Assembly (NCBI RefSeq): GCF_013349995.1
Contig: NZ_JABVXF010000005.1
Location: 62,001-126,000 of the forward strand
Source of the DNA: Pseudoalteromonas sp. 0303
GTDB lineage: Bacteria > Pseudomonadota > Gammaproteobacteria > Enterobacterales > Alteromonadaceae
Direction of reading: 5' to 3'
Length of the DNA: 64,000 nucleotides
Below the pieces are notes generated by a model. That model ran no database searches, was not told the DNA's origin, and worked only from the letters and a program-made list of their open reading frames with translations. Numbering within the stretch: the first letter of the stretch is position 1; each line of letters starts with the position of its first letter. Below, piece by piece: positions 45,273 through 55,385 of this stretch. The position numbers and the translations under genes were made by a program.

Positions 45273-47452
45273 ATGCAAAAAGTAACACAATTATGTAAAT
45301 GAAAATCAGCGTCGTTTACTCCGCTCGCAGTGCTCTGTGCTGCTATTTTCTCACAGCCAAGTTTTGCAGGGAGTTGGCAGCAAAATGTCAGCATTGGCGG
45401 TTTTAATAATGTTCATATTTACACTCCTGATACGCAATCAAGCATAGGCAATGGCCATTCTTTGATGCTAGTACTGCATGGCTGCGTGCAACCCATTAAT
45501 AACTACTTAACTGCGAATTTTGAAGATGCAGCCGAAGCCCATGGCATGGTAATAGCCGTTCCTGATGCTATGAATAAAGCAGGCTATAGCTGCTGGTCAT
45601 ATTGGCAAGGAGCAATCAATAGAAGCTCTGGCGATTATAAGAATTTAATTAATTTAGCCAATGCATTAAGTTCTGATGCAGCGCGTAATATTGACCCTAA
45701 ACAAGTGTATATTGCAGGCTTATCATCTGGAGCCGCAATGGCTGCACAAACGGCTTGTGTGGCGCCTGATGTATTTGCCGGAGTTGCACCAAGCGCCGGG
45801 CCAACCATCGGCACAAGTTCAAGTGGGGCGATTTCGACCTGTGAAACAGTGTCTGAAAACACCTTTGTATCCCGTTGTGAAAGCTATGCTGGCAGTTATA
45901 AAGGTCACTTTGCTACACAAATAGCGGTGATTGGTCACGGTACTGCCGATACCACAGTGAATACCTGTTATAACCAACAAAACGCAGATGGCTTTGCTGC
46001 CCTTTATGGGATTAATCAACTTTCAGGCACAACGACAATAAGTGATGATGCAACGCGTACCGCTGAGCAGTCACTTTGGCAAGACAACCGGGTCGCTATG
46101 CTGTGGTTTAATAATTTGGATCACTCATGGTCGGGCGGGCAAGGTGTGTCTGGCGATTATGTGGCGGCAAACAGTATTAATTTTGCAACCTATCTCGGTG
46201 AGTACTTTGCGGCGAATAATAAACGAGTTGATCGTAATGCAGGCCCTGAAATTAGTAATTTAACTGCCACAGACAGTAATAACCAGCTCACCATTACGGC
46301 AGTGCAGTCGACCCAGAAGGCAATGTAACCAATGTTGATATTAACGTGTAAAGCCTAGCCGGTGGCGCGGCAAGCTTAATTGAGTCACTGAACGTGCAAG
46401 TCGATGCGAATAATACCTTTAGCGGGGTGACAAGTGCACTCAGCGATGGTCTTTATGAAGTGCGTGTCAGTGCCACAGATAACGAATCGAAACAAGGTGA
46501 TGAAGCTAATCTAACGGTACGCGTTGGACCAGAGCCAGCAGCTACAGCACCGCTACTGAGTGACACTGCGGCAAGTGTAAGCGGGCAGTGCGCTACAGTG
46601 ACGGGAACGGTGATTGATAATAATCAAAATTTAAGCACTGTCGTGGTCAGTTTTAGCAATGGTGATGTGACGGCTACTGTGAATGGGCTTGAGTATTTTG
46701 CTGAGCAATGCAATCTAGCTGGTGGCAATAATAGCGCAGTGATCACCGCAACTGATGATACTGCGCTTACATCAACAGATAGTATTAGTTTTGTCATCGA
46801 TGCTGGTGTAACAGGCGATTACAATCTTCATATCAACGAAGGCCATATTAGCTGGGGCGAAGGTTATTCTGCCTGTTATTTAGCGTTTGGAACCGCTGCC
46901 TTTACAATGCGCGAGTATTCAGCGGGCACAAATCAATGTCAGTGGATTGCTGATGATGACTCAAGTTGTGCAGGGCCATTACAAGCATGCAAAACCATCA
47001 CAGAACCGACTAATGACGCAGACAACGACGGTGTGCTCGACGGCGCAGATAATTGCCCGAATGTAGCGAATGCTGATCAAGCCGATAACGATAATGACGG
47101 GATTGGTAATGTGTATGACAGCACACCTGATGGTGAAACGAGTGACTCCGACAGTGATGGTGTCAGTGATAGCTTAGATAACTGCCCGCTGGTGGCCAAT
47201 AGTGATCAGCTAGATAGTGATGCAGATGGTGTGGGTGATGCGTGTGACTCAACACCGAATGGTGAATACCAATGCACTGAAACCACCTCAAGCAACTATG
47301 CGCATGTGCAAGCAAATCGCGCAACCACGAATGGCTCTTACGCCTATGCGGTGGGCTCAGGTGATAACCTAGGTCTTTATAACACTTTTTATACCAGTAC
47401 CTTAGCGCAAACTAGTGCTGGGTATTATGAATTAGGTAATTGCCCTAATTAA
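45273..47452 (+). pseudogene. Decayed secreted PHB-depolymerase-family esterase with TSP3-like repeats
   Basis: The product would be about 725 residues: a signal peptide, an esterase domain with LHGC, nucleophile GLSSGAA, DHSWSGG and the HGTADTT Asp loop, bacterial Ig-like linkers, then calcium-binding thrombospondin type-3 repeats (DADNDGVLDGADNCPN, DSDADGVGDACD). Three lesions are visible. TGA at 45300-45302 is codon 10 within the signal peptide that starts at ATG 45273 (AAAGGCG upstream). A one-base deletion near 46308-46310 shifts the frame, first ORF ending 46328. TAA at 46349-46351 interrupts the restored frame (DINV-stop-SLAGGAA). A GTG at 45330 could bypass the first only. Probably inactive. 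Confidence 0.85.
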
Positions 47453-47459
47453 TAAATGT

Positions 47460-47487
47460 GTGTCGCCCATGCGGGCGACACTTTTTT
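47460..47487. terminator. Bidirectional terminator between pseudogene and receptor
   Basis: A 9-bp stem GTGTCGCCC / GGGCGACAC with loop ATGC, followed by six T. It ends the plus-strand pseudogene and lies 12 bp after the minus-strand receptor's stop. Confidence 0.85.
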
Positions 47488-47498
47488 CTAAACATCGT

Positions 47499-49577
47499 TT
47501 AGAACTTATAGGTCAGAGTTAGGCTACCGTTTGTTGGCGCGCCGTAATAACCCACGGTTTGTAAGCTATTGATGTACTGCTCATCAGTAATATTATTAAC
47601 GTTAGCTTGTACTGCTACTTGGTCATTAATATTCCAACGCGCGAAGGCGTTTAGCAGGGCGTAACTACCTTGCTTAACATTGTAATCAGTGCTTTCGATT
47701 TTAGATTGCCAACGGCCATTTAAACCCACAACCATTGCATCTGTTAATGCATAATCCACTGTTACACCAACAACATCGCGAGGTGCCCATTTATTGGTGT
47801 CATCACCATTTTCATCTGTAACATCAATATGTGTATAAGATGCGACGATATTCATAGCGTCGGTGATTTTACCAGTGACTTCAAATTCATAACCTTCTGA
47901 CTCAATAGACACGCCTTCATAGTAATAAATACCATCTTCAGTGAGGCCCGCATATTGCGCAAAGTTATCTTGCTCTGCAGTAAAGTAGGCAAATGTTGTC
48001 ATTAGGGCATCATCAAACCAAGAAGCCTTAACACCAGTTTCAAAGTTAGTGCCTTTGGTAGGTGCTAAGTATTGGCCGTTGTAATCAGCTTGCTCTTGCG
48101 GCTGATAAATATCTGAGTAACTAGCATATAAGTTTAAATCGTCGTTTAACTTATAGGTAAAACCGATATATGGGCTTGTTTCGTTTTCGTCATTATCGAT
48201 TGATGCACCGGCATTCATACCTGAGCGTTCAAATTCAATAGCGTTAAAACCAACCACAGTAAATAATTTATCCGTAATATTTAACTGAGCAGAGCCAAAG
48301 TAACGGGTTAGCTTTTGTTCAATATCTGAATACAGAACCGGCGTTAACCAATCAGGTTCAGGGATCGCATCTAAATCGTACGGAAACGCAGGAGTTGGTC
48401 CAGCCGCTGGTGTATTTGCAAAATCAAACGGGTGCTGATACATCACATCATCACTTTTTGCATGGCTTACCCCAAAGCTCGCTTGGTGCTCTTTACCAAA
48501 CAATTCAAAGGCACCAAATGCTTTGATTTCAAATAAATCAGCATCGATTTCACTATCATAACGACCAGGAGAACCTACTAAGCCAAGGTTAGTATCTTTA
48601 TCAATAGTGCCATAGGCATAAAAAAGTTTATCTTGCTCTTCAAAACCGCGGAAGTTGTAGCTCGCTTGAAGTTGCCACGCGTTTGCAAAAACATAGTTGT
48701 ACTCAACAAATGCAGAGGTGTTAATGGTGTCCCACATTGTCCATTCTTGAGTGGTTGTGTCGCTGACATCCCATTTAGCTTGCGTGCCATCTGTGTAGTT
48801 ATAAACAAGACCGCCCCAGGTGTTGCCATCGGTATCAGCGTCTTGATATGAATAACCCAAGGTAACAGTTGAGTTATCTGTAAGCTGACCATCTACCACC
48901 GCAGAGAAAAACTCGCGGTTGTTCTCAAGGCCATCTAGGTATGATTCTTTATCTTCTGCGGCAGCCACAAAGCGTGCAGCCCAACTACCTGATTCGGTTA
49001 ATAAAAGAGAATAGTCAGCTTGTAAACGTTTAAAATCCCATGAACCAACAGAGACACCGATTTCGCCGCCGTTTTCATTTTTAGGGCGTTTGCGCACATA
49101 GTTAAGCGTACCCGATGCATTACCTACACCAGTGAGTAAGCCATTGGCACCACGAATAACTTCAATTTTTTCGTAGCCGTATGCTTCCATTGCGCCGGTA
49201 ACGATACCCCAGTCATTCGGTAAGCCAACGCCATCGATTTGTGTATTCTTAATTTCAAAACCACGTGATGTGTAGTTGGTACGGTTAGTTTCCCATTCTT
49301 CAACATTGATACCAGGTGCTAAGCGTAAAGCATCATTAATGTTAAAAGCGGAATAATTCTTTAGTTGCTCAGCAGAGATCACACTGATAGATTGCGGAGT
49401 TTCATCAATTTCTAGCGCTAAACCTGTCGCTCCTTCACTAATACGGTTTTGTCGAATACCTACAATTTCGATTTTTTCGAGATTAGCCTCTACGTCAGTC
49501 GTTTGCTCTGCAAAACTGATTTGAGGGTAGAGTGCACAAAGAATAGCGGTTGCAATAGGCAACTGAGTGAATTTCAT
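47499..49577 (-). CDS. TonB-dependent ferric-siderophore receptor (FhuE/FpvA type)
   Basis: 692 residues: signal peptide ending ISFAEQ, TonB-box-like EKIEIVGI, then a plug (ETPQSISVISAEQLKNY ... RGFEIKNTQIDGVGL ... GVGNASGTLNYVRKRP) in the order typical of hydroxamate and related siderophore receptors, and a barrel ending SLTLTYKF. A near-perfect Fur box is 85 bp upstream, indicating iron repression. No biosynthetic genes are near, so the ligand is unknown. GGAG precedes the ATG. Confidence 0.9.
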   Translation of the reverse strand: MKFTQLPIATAILCALYPQISFAEQTTDVEANLEKIEIVGIRQNRISEGATGLALEIDETPQSISVISAEQLKNYSAFNINDALRLAPGINVEEWETNRTNYTSRGFEIKNTQIDGVGLPNDWGIVTGAMEAYGYEKIEVIRGANGLLTGVGNASGTLNYVRKRPKNENGGEIGVSVGSWDFKRLQADYSLLLTESGSWAARFVAAAEDKESYLDGLENNREFFSAVVDGQLTDNSTVTLGYSYQDADTDGNTWGGLVYNYTDGTQAKWDVSDTTTQEWTMWDTINTSAFVEYNYVFANAWQLQASYNFRGFEEQDKLFYAYGTIDKDTNLGLVGSPGRYDSEIDADLFEIKAFGAFELFGKEHQASFGVSHAKSDDVMYQHPFDFANTPAAGPTPAFPYDLDAIPEPDWLTPVLYSDIEQKLTRYFGSAQLNITDKLFTVVGFNAIEFERSGMNAGASIDNDENETSPYIGFTYKLNDDLNLYASYSDIYQPQEQADYNGQYLAPTKGTNFETGVKASWFDDALMTTFAYFTAEQDNFAQYAGLTEDGIYYYEGVSIESEGYEFEVTGKITDAMNIVASYTHIDVTDENGDDTNKWAPRDVVGVTVDYALTDAMVVGLNGRWQSKIESTDYNVKQGSYALLNAFARWNINDQVAVQANVNNITDEQYINSLQTVGYYGAPTNGSLTLTYKF

Positions 49578-49661
49578 TTTTATCTCCGCGTGTTATTTAG
49601 CAAATTTTTATAGGGTTATTGTTTTTAATAGGGAAACAATCGGTGGGTAAGTTATCACAAC

Positions 49662-49676
49662 TGATAATAGTTATCA
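49662..49676. promoter_or_regulatory. Fur box of the ferric-siderophore receptor
   Basis: TGATAATAGTTATCA matches the 7-1-7 consensus TGATAATNATTATCA at 13 of 14 defined positions. It is 85 bp upstream of the receptor ATG. Confidence 0.85.
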
Positions 49677-49763
49677 TCACCATTCATCGCAAAAGTGATA
49701 TGTTAATATAAATAAATGTAACAAATTATGTCGAAGAGTTTTGTCTATATGAAAAGGCAAGTT

Positions 49764-49928
49764 TATACCAATTCGCTTAATTAAGTGGTCTATTTTGAGG
49801 CAATAAAACCTCGTTGGTAACAAGGCAAAAATTTCGTTATTTAGTTGTTCTAAATCAGAAATTTTTAACGCAGGTAGCGACAGGTTTAATCCCTCAAAAT
49901 GATTAAGTATTATTGCGGATTGGTATTA
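49764..49928. mobile_element. MITE-like palindromic element, about 165 bp
   Basis: Nearly the whole element is an imperfect palindrome. The left end TTATACCAATTCGC matches the reverse complement of the right end, TAATACCAATCCGC; inner arms ATTTTGAGG / CCTCAAAAT and CTTAATTA / GATTAAG pair, and a central hairpin pairs AAAAATTTC / GAAATTTTT across TTGTT. It contains no gene. I recall similar elements in marine gammaproteobacterial intergenic regions, but could not search. Confidence 0.65.
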
Positions 49929-49941
49929 CTAATAGGATATG

Positions 49942-49965
49942 AAAAAGGCGCCCTGAGGCGCCTAG
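49942..49965 (-). terminator. Terminator of the lectin-repeat gene
   Basis: Stem GGCGCC / GGCGCC with loop CTGA between the MITE-like element and the gene stop; on the minus strand it is followed by five T. Confidence 0.85.
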
Positions 49966-49977
49966 ATTTAGGAGTAT

Positions 49978-51624
49978 TTATTTTCTGCGGAGGGTGTATG
50001 TGTCTTCACCACGAACAGTAACAGTTTGAGCAAGGCTTACTTCCTCAATATCCATCACGTGTACTCGCTCTGTAGAGTGAAGTACTTCATCATCCATTGA
50101 TTGTTCTTCTTGGAGGAAGTAGAAATGCTTGCCTATCTGACCACCGTCATGATCAATATCGGCTTGGTATAGATTGTAATCTTTGTTACCTGCGACTGTT
50201 TCTAGTGTGCCAGAAGTGCCTGAACCAGGTAAAATTGCAAAATAAGCCACTCGTTCAGCAACATGACCTTCATTTAAGCTTTCTTGCTCATAAAATGCAG
50301 CTTTAAAGCCTGTTGTTGATAAGCTTGCTGCACGTGTATAGGCACTGTGTCCGCCATTGTAGGTTTGAGTTTGCAAAAAGACGTAAGGTTTGGCACTAAA
50401 TGCTTCTGAAAATACAACGTCTTTAAACTCTCTAGAGTTAGACAAGCCAAAACTACCAATTTCGACAATTGTACCGTCGCTCATTGTATAGCGACCCTCA
50501 TTCATTGTTAAAAAGTCAAAAGACTCAGTTTCGTTATGTTTTGTGTTTAAATATTGCCAATTCTGGAATGAAATTTCAGAACTATTTGTTTCAATATTCT
50601 TTAAACGAATAACACCACCATTTTCATCATGTACAGTTGCTGCTGATGAAAACACAGCTGGCTTTGTAAAATACTGATCTTGAAAATCAAATGACTGCCA
50701 TACACCACCTAGTTGGTTATTAACCGTTTCTGAGTAGTAAGGAATGCCATCATTTGAAATAGCGCAAGGCGCTTCAGTGTAACAACTTGTTGAGCTTGAT
50801 GTGTTTGTTGTTAAGTCACTAATGTGAATCGGCAAGGTTGCAACCAGACAAGTTTTTCCTGAATAAGGGCTAAGCTTATAAATTTTAGATTCGTTTTGAT
50901 CACCATGATCATTAATAATCACACGACTGATTAAAACGTCACCTTTTTGGCTTAATGTTGCACCTGTGACATTAACTAAGTTGTGATTGGCTAATTTAGT
51001 ATATGAATAGTCATTACGGTCAATGCTATATACAGAAGTCGCTGTTACTAATAAAAGGTCGCCATTTTTAATGACTAAATCAGCGCGGCTTAAACCATCA
51101 ATGCCACTGAAGTCAGCTAGCACAGTTTCTTCGCCCGAGTATTTGTCTATGCGATATAGCTTTGAGAAGCTGACTGCAAAAAGTGAATCAGTATCTGAAG
51201 CGTATGCCATACCGAAAACTGATTTTGTCTTACCTACAACAACATGCTCGCCTGTTGCATGATCAAAATAGGCTAAGCGACTGTATTTATATTTGTCACC
51301 TCTAATAGGTAAACTTGGACGTTGTTCATCACTGATATCAAGATGGCTAACATCTACTTTGAATTCAAGTGGAATAGGTGAAGACACATAATAAGTGCGG
51401 TTAGTTGTTTCGTCATATGCAATTGCAGCAGAACTAAATTTTGCAACAGAGTCTGCTCTAGCTGTTTTTTGCAGCTCATCGAGACCGAATACAACACCTA
51501 ACTCGCCTCGGCCGGCATTCATAGCTACTAATTCCCCTTGGCAGCTATTAGCGATTGCATAAGAAGTCACAAAGCTACTTGAAAGAGCTAGGGTTGATAG
51601 AAATAATTTGGCTTTTATCGACAT
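49978..51624 (-). CDS. Secreted protein with propeller-like region and two H-type lectin-like repeats
   Basis: 548 residues. The signal peptide ends near SYAIANS. Residues about 60-270 contain repeated YYVSS / YRIDKYSG / YSIDRND segments, like a beta-propeller. Residues about 305-480 hold two homologous units: FDFQDQYFTKPAVF ... LNTKHNETESFDFLTMNEG and VVFSEAFSAKPYVF ... LNEGHVAERVAYFAILPG, with the conserved F-xx-KP and H-xx-E patterns of H-type-lectin-like domains. The last 60 residues are strand-rich. I do not know its ligand. Standing alone, it is expressed from its own promoter. Confidence 0.75.
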   Translation of the reverse strand: MSIKAKLFLSTLALSSSFVTSYAIANSCQGELVAMNAGRGELGVVFGLDELQKTARADSVAKFSSAAIAYDETTNRTYYVSSPIPLEFKVDVSHLDISDEQRPSLPIRGDKYKYSRLAYFDHATGEHVVVGKTKSVFGMAYASDTDSLFAVSFSKLYRIDKYSGEETVLADFSGIDGLSRADLVIKNGDLLLVTATSVYSIDRNDYSYTKLANHNLVNVTGATLSQKGDVLISRVIINDHGDQNESKIYKLSPYSGKTCLVATLPIHISDLTTNTSSSTSCYTEAPCAISNDGIPYYSETVNNQLGGVWQSFDFQDQYFTKPAVFSSAATVHDENGGVIRLKNIETNSSEISFQNWQYLNTKHNETESFDFLTMNEGRYTMSDGTIVEIGSFGLSNSREFKDVVFSEAFSAKPYVFLQTQTYNGGHSAYTRAASLSTTGFKAAFYEQESLNEGHVAERVAYFAILPGSGTSGTLETVAGNKDYNLYQADIDHDGGQIGKHFYFLQEEQSMDDEVLHSTERVHVMDIEEVSLAQTVTVRGEDTYTLRRK

Positions 51625-51790
51625 AAGTAAATCCCACTATTAGGTTTATTCCGACACAAAGAGATAAGACCACTTTGTATTAATAGTGAGCATTATAGTG
51701 AGAACTCCCACTTTACGAATGCCGATAAAAGCTGTTTTTGAGTCTGATATTTAACCTTTAAGTATTGGTAAATGTGTTTTAAATGTTGAA

Positions 51791-52672
51791 TTAGCTATTT
51801 TTCTGACTTTTCTGATCTTCTGAATTACTCGACATCGAGCTGCCAACCGAAGCGGTAATCACTAATAAAATAGCTAGCCATTGCCACACGCTTAAAAATT
51901 CACCTAGGATTATAAAGCCAGCCAATGCTGCAATCGCCGGCTCTAGGCTCATCATAATGCTAAAGCCTTGTGCTGGCATATTGCGTAGTGCCACCATTTC
52001 TAAGGTATAGGGCAGTGCACTTGACATGACTGCCACTAAAATACCGAGCGGTAATACTTCCCAACTCAATAGTGCAGCGCCTTGAGAAGCTGCGCCGAAA
52101 GGCACAAGTACAATCGCGGCGACGCTCATACCCATGGCAACGGTCATTCCGCCTGAGCCTTGGTTTCCGGTCTTTTTGCCAAACAATATATAAAACGCCC
52201 AACACGCTCCCGCCGCAAGGGCTAAAATAACGCCAACTGGGTCGAGGCTGTCTTCGCCTTTCATATCTGGGAGCAATAAAATTATGCCAGCAATGGCGCA
52301 GGCTACCCAAAATAGGTCGCGTTTTTTACGTGACGAAAGCAGAGCAACTGCAAGGGGGCCAGTAAACTCTAGCGCAACACCTATCCCTAAAGGAATACGT
52401 TCAATTGCGTAATAAAACAAAATGTTCATGCCACCTAAACTCAAACCATAAACGATGATCGGCATACGTTGCCCAATAGGCGGAAACGCTCGCCAAGGTT
52501 TAAACACAAGGCACAAAATAGCAGCTGAAAAACCCAAGCGTAGTGCGGTGGTGCCTTCAGGGCCAATTAAAGGGAATAATTGCTTTGCAACAGAGGCTCC
52601 AGATTGAATGGTAACCATTGCGAGAAGCACGCAAATAACAGCAATAAAAAACGGTGGAATGGTGCGCTGCAT
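51791..52672 (-). CDS. rhtA: Threonine/homoserine exporter, EamA/DMT family
   Basis: 293 residues with ten membrane segments in two EamA repeats. The sequence follows E. coli RhtA closely: TIQSGASVAKQLFPLIGPEG, YGLSLGGMNILFYYAIERIPL, GIGVALEFTGPLAVALLSSRK, and SSALPYTLEMVALRNMP in the second repeat. It exports threonine, homoserine and other amino acids. Monocistronic; its ATG is 114 bp from a hairpin marking the end of a deletion-scarred region. Confidence 0.9.
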   Translation of the reverse strand: MQRTIPPFFIAVICVLLAMVTIQSGASVAKQLFPLIGPEGTTALRLGFSAAILCLVFKPWRAFPPIGQRMPIIVYGLSLGGMNILFYYAIERIPLGIGVALEFTGPLAVALLSSRKKRDLFWVACAIAGIILLLPDMKGEDSLDPVGVILALAAGACWAFYILFGKKTGNQGSGGMTVAMGMSVAAIVLVPFGAASQGAALLSWEVLPLGILVAVMSSALPYTLEMVALRNMPAQGFSIMMSLEPAIAALAGFIILGEFLSVWQWLAILLVITASVGSSMSSNSEDQKSQKNS

Positions 52673-52785
52673 TACTGTCCTTATGAAAGTTAATAGCTCA
52701 AGTTTGCGGCGATTCTACTGATGTTTTATTGGAGAAGAAATGTTTTTCGTTAAACGGACACAGATTTTCGATAAAGCAAAATTGC

Positions 52786-52809
52786 GGGTATCAAATTGCT
52801 TTGATACCC
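52786..52809 (-). terminator. Hairpin after the gene tail at 52823
   Basis: GGGTATCAAA / TTTGATACCC with loop TTGC, 13 bp after the TAA of the putative minus-strand gene tail. There is little T run, so it is only a possible terminator. Confidence 0.5.
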
Positions 52810-52822
52810 ATGCTCAAAATGT

Positions 52823-52888
52823 TTAAATTTGGCTTGCTTGTTCAAAGGCCTGCATGATGATTTGAGTGGTCTGTTTTTGTTGCTGGCC
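52823..52888 (-). pseudogene. Possible 3' tail of a lost minus-strand gene
   Basis: Read on the minus strand, the last 21 codons before a TAA at 52823 give GQQQKQTTQIIMQAFEQASQ, a plausible helical C-terminus, and a hairpin follows the stop. Upstream the frame stops at once (at 52889-52891), exactly where the receptor fragment begins. This suggests a deletion that removed the start of this gene and of the receptor. Short and tentative. Confidence 0.3.
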
Positions 52889-52889
52889 T

Positions 52890-53516
52890 TACCATTTTGA
52901 CCGCGACCAAGACTTTGACAGTGTAGGATCAACAAACTGTTACGGCGACGATAACAGTAAATCGACCGCAGTCTATGGTGGAACAAGTTTTAACTTAAGC
53001 GGATTAACGTTAACAGCGGGTCTGCGCATCGAGCATAAAATCACTAATATTGAAGATGCTCATAGCTATGGTTTAGAAGTTGAAGCTTACAGCATGTTGG
53101 GCGATCAGTGGCAGTTACATGGCGGTTTCGGTTTATTGAAAACTAAAATTGATGAATCATCAGCCTTTCCTGATGCCGTTGGCAATGATTTAAACTCTGC
53201 ACCGGAGTTAACGGCGAGTTTAGGTCTGTCGCATTGGTTTACCGATAGTCTAAAAGTGAATTTAAGTGCCAATTATGTTGATGAGTTTTATGGCGACTTA
53301 ACAAACACAGAAGAGCGTGTTGCGGGTGATTACACCATTACGCGTTTATCGATGACTTATGATACTGAACAATGGTTGATAAGTGCCTTCATCAACAACG
53401 CCTTAGATGAAGAAGCATATACCTCACAAGAACCTGTCAGTGGTCGTTACCCACAAGGCTATGTGGCAGTAGTTAACCCGCAAACTATCGGTGCATCTGT
53501 TACTTACCGATTTTAA
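52890..53516 (+). pseudogene. Truncated TonB-dependent receptor, C-terminal barrel only
   Basis: About 208 codons encoding the last barrel strands of a TonB receptor: TAGLRIEH, LEVEAYSMLGDQWQLHGGFGLL, SLGLSHWFTDSLKVNLSANYVDE, FINNALDEEAYT and a terminal SVTYRF. There is no signal peptide, plug or TonB box. In a full receptor, LTLTAGLRIEH and SYGLEVEAYSML are usually separated by many strands, yet here only about 8 residues lie between them, so an internal deletion is likely as well as loss of the 5' end. The start at 52890 marks recognisable homology, not a start codon. Confidence 0.75.
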
Positions 53517-53523
53517 ACTAATC

Positions 53524-53553
53524 GCTAGTCGCTGAGCTTGATCAGCGACTAGC
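53524..53553. terminator. 12-bp-stem hairpin at the end of the MCP gene
   Basis: GCTAGTCGCTGA and TCAGCGACTAGC form a perfect 12-bp stem with a 6-base loop. It overlaps the last codons and the stop of the minus-strand chemoreceptor gene and follows the receptor fragment on the plus strand. No T run is present. Confidence 0.6.
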
Positions 53554-55225
53554 TTAATTTAAAGCGATTAATTTGCCCGTTTAAGTTATTCGCCAAGTTA
53601 GCCAGCTTACTCGATGAGTCCGAAATGCTTTGCGTTTGTTGCTGCGACTTTCGACTGGTGTCTTGTACTTCGTTTAAACGCTGGGCGATTTCTTCTGTTA
53701 CTTGAGATTGCTGCTCAGATGCAGAAGCTATGGTCATATTGGCATCAGAAATGGCTTTTGCTTGTACGCTAATTTCATCGAGCATATGGCCCACTTTTTC
53801 TGAGTTTATCACCGCTTCTTTAATTTGATTATCGCTAGAGCGTATCCTCTGCGTCACAGCATTGGTTGCAGATTGTAATGAGTCAATTTTATCTTGGATC
53901 TCAAGAGTAGAGCTTTGTGTGCGACTAGCCAAAGTTCTTACCTCATCAGCAACAACGGCAAAACCTCGGCCTTGTTCACCTGCTCTCGCAGCTTCGATTG
54001 CGGCATTGAGTGCCAATAAATTAGTTTGTTCGGCTATATTACTGATAACACTTAAAATAACCGTGACTTCATTCACAGAGGACTCGAGTTGGTTAAGGTC
54101 TGTTAGTGATTTGGTGAGTGTATCGGCCACTGATTCAACAGAGCTAACTCCTTGTTGTACAACCTGTAGACCATCTTGGGTTTTTTGATTAGCTGCGGTG
54201 GCACTGCTTGCCGCTTCTGCACAGTTTTGAGACACTTCTTTAACGGCCGTTGAGTTTTCATAGACTGAGCTTGAAATCACCTCAATCGCTTGGCTTTGAA
54301 TATCATTGAGCGTTTTAGCTTGTTGTGAAATTTCATCTAGGCTTTTTGCTGCTACTTGGGCCTGCTCTGATTGATCATGTATTTCTTTAAGAAGCTGAGA
54401 TAGCTTATCAACCATAATATTAAAGCTGCTCGCAAGCTGGCCTATTTCGTCATCGGCTTTGTGGTCAATATAGCGAGATAGATCCCCTTCAGAGATACGC
54501 TTAGCTTCATCAATTAAGGCATGAGTTGCTTTAATCACTTTTTTCTCTAATTGCCAGTAACACACTATTAAGGTAGCAATAATAGTCAGGACTAAAACGG
54601 TACTAATTAAACTCAAGGTAACCACACGGTCGTGATTTCCTTTGACTTCAGCCGCACTTTTTTCCTCGATTGAACTTAAAAAAGCTTTCACGGGTTGCTG
54701 AATTTTCTCAACTTCTGCCATGTAAGCATCGTTGGTTAAAAGCTCGATAGCTTGCACCCACCTTTTATGCTCGCTAGGGGTTAAGTTATTGGTATCTCGG
54801 CCAAGCAAATCATTGACCAAGCTAAATGCTTTTTCTTCTGTTTCAACAAGTTTAAGTGATAAGTCGTTGGATTTTTGCAACAGGGCTAAATCATCAGCAG
54901 CCACATTAAAGGCTTTTAAACGCTGCACATAGCTCTTCTTTTCGCCATTTAGCCAAGCAGCTTTTCCTTGAATTTGGTCAACAAGTTCTTGGTATTCCCC
55001 TTTATAGCGATTTTCTAGGGTTACAACGTGTTGACGAGCAAGTTCAGTTAAGTGAATCGAATTTGAAGATGAATACTTAGCAAGGTGGCTTAGTTCATAA
55101 CGCTGTTGGGCCGACTCCATACTTTCATCTTGGCCTGATTGCAAAAATAGAATAATGAGGAGTAGACCTGCTGCAAGGGTAATGGTTGCTGCGAAAACAG
55201 CTCTGAGTAAAAAGCGAATAGTCAA
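53549..55225 (-). CDS. Methyl-accepting chemotaxis protein
   Basis: 558 residues. A first membrane segment (residues about 8-28), a periplasmic helical sensor of about 175 residues resembling a four-helix bundle, a second membrane segment ([15 protein letters not shown]), a HAMP domain, and a cytoplasmic signalling coiled coil with the hairpin tip [20 protein letters not shown] at about residue 400. It relays an unknown attractant to CheA/CheW. It lacks a C-terminal NWETF-type pentapeptide. Stand-alone gene; chemosensor genes of this kind often lie outside che clusters. Confidence 0.9.
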   Translation of the reverse strand: MTIRFLLRAVFAATITLAAGLLLIILFLQSGQDESMESAQQRYELSHLAKYSSSNSIHLTELARQHVVTLENRYKGEYQELVDQIQGKAAWLNGEKKSYVQRLKAFNVAADDLALLQKSNDLSLKLVETEEKAFSLVNDLLGRDTNNLTPSEHKRWVQAIELLTNDAYMAEVEKIQQPVKAFLSSIEEKSAAEVKGNHDRVVTLSLISTVLVLTIIATLIVCYWQLEKKVIKATHALIDEAKRISEGDLSRYIDHKADDEIGQLASSFNIMVDKLSQLLKEIHDQSEQAQVAAKSLDEISQQAKTLNDIQSQAIEVISSSVYENSTAVKEVSQNCAEAASSATAANQKTQDGLQVVQQGVSSVESVADTLTKSLTDLNQLESSVNEVTVILSVISNIAEQTNLLALNAAIEAARAGEQGRGFAVVADEVRTLASRTQSSTLEIQDKIDSLQSATNAVTQRIRSSDNQIKEAVINSEKVGHMLDEISVQAKAISDANMTIASASEQQSQVTEEIAQRLNEVQDTSRKSQQQTQSISDSSSKLANLANNLNGQINRFKLS

Positions 55226-55385
55226 AATATTACCCTTCTCATTGAAAGTAAATATTATTAACCATAGTACAAAAATCTAATTTCAATAAAAATTACGAGT
55301 AAGTTAATTAGAGGTCGTCATTTAAGCTTGTATGAAGGGGGCTAAAAATAACAAGGGCAGTGTCCATTGCCCTTGAATAATGCAT

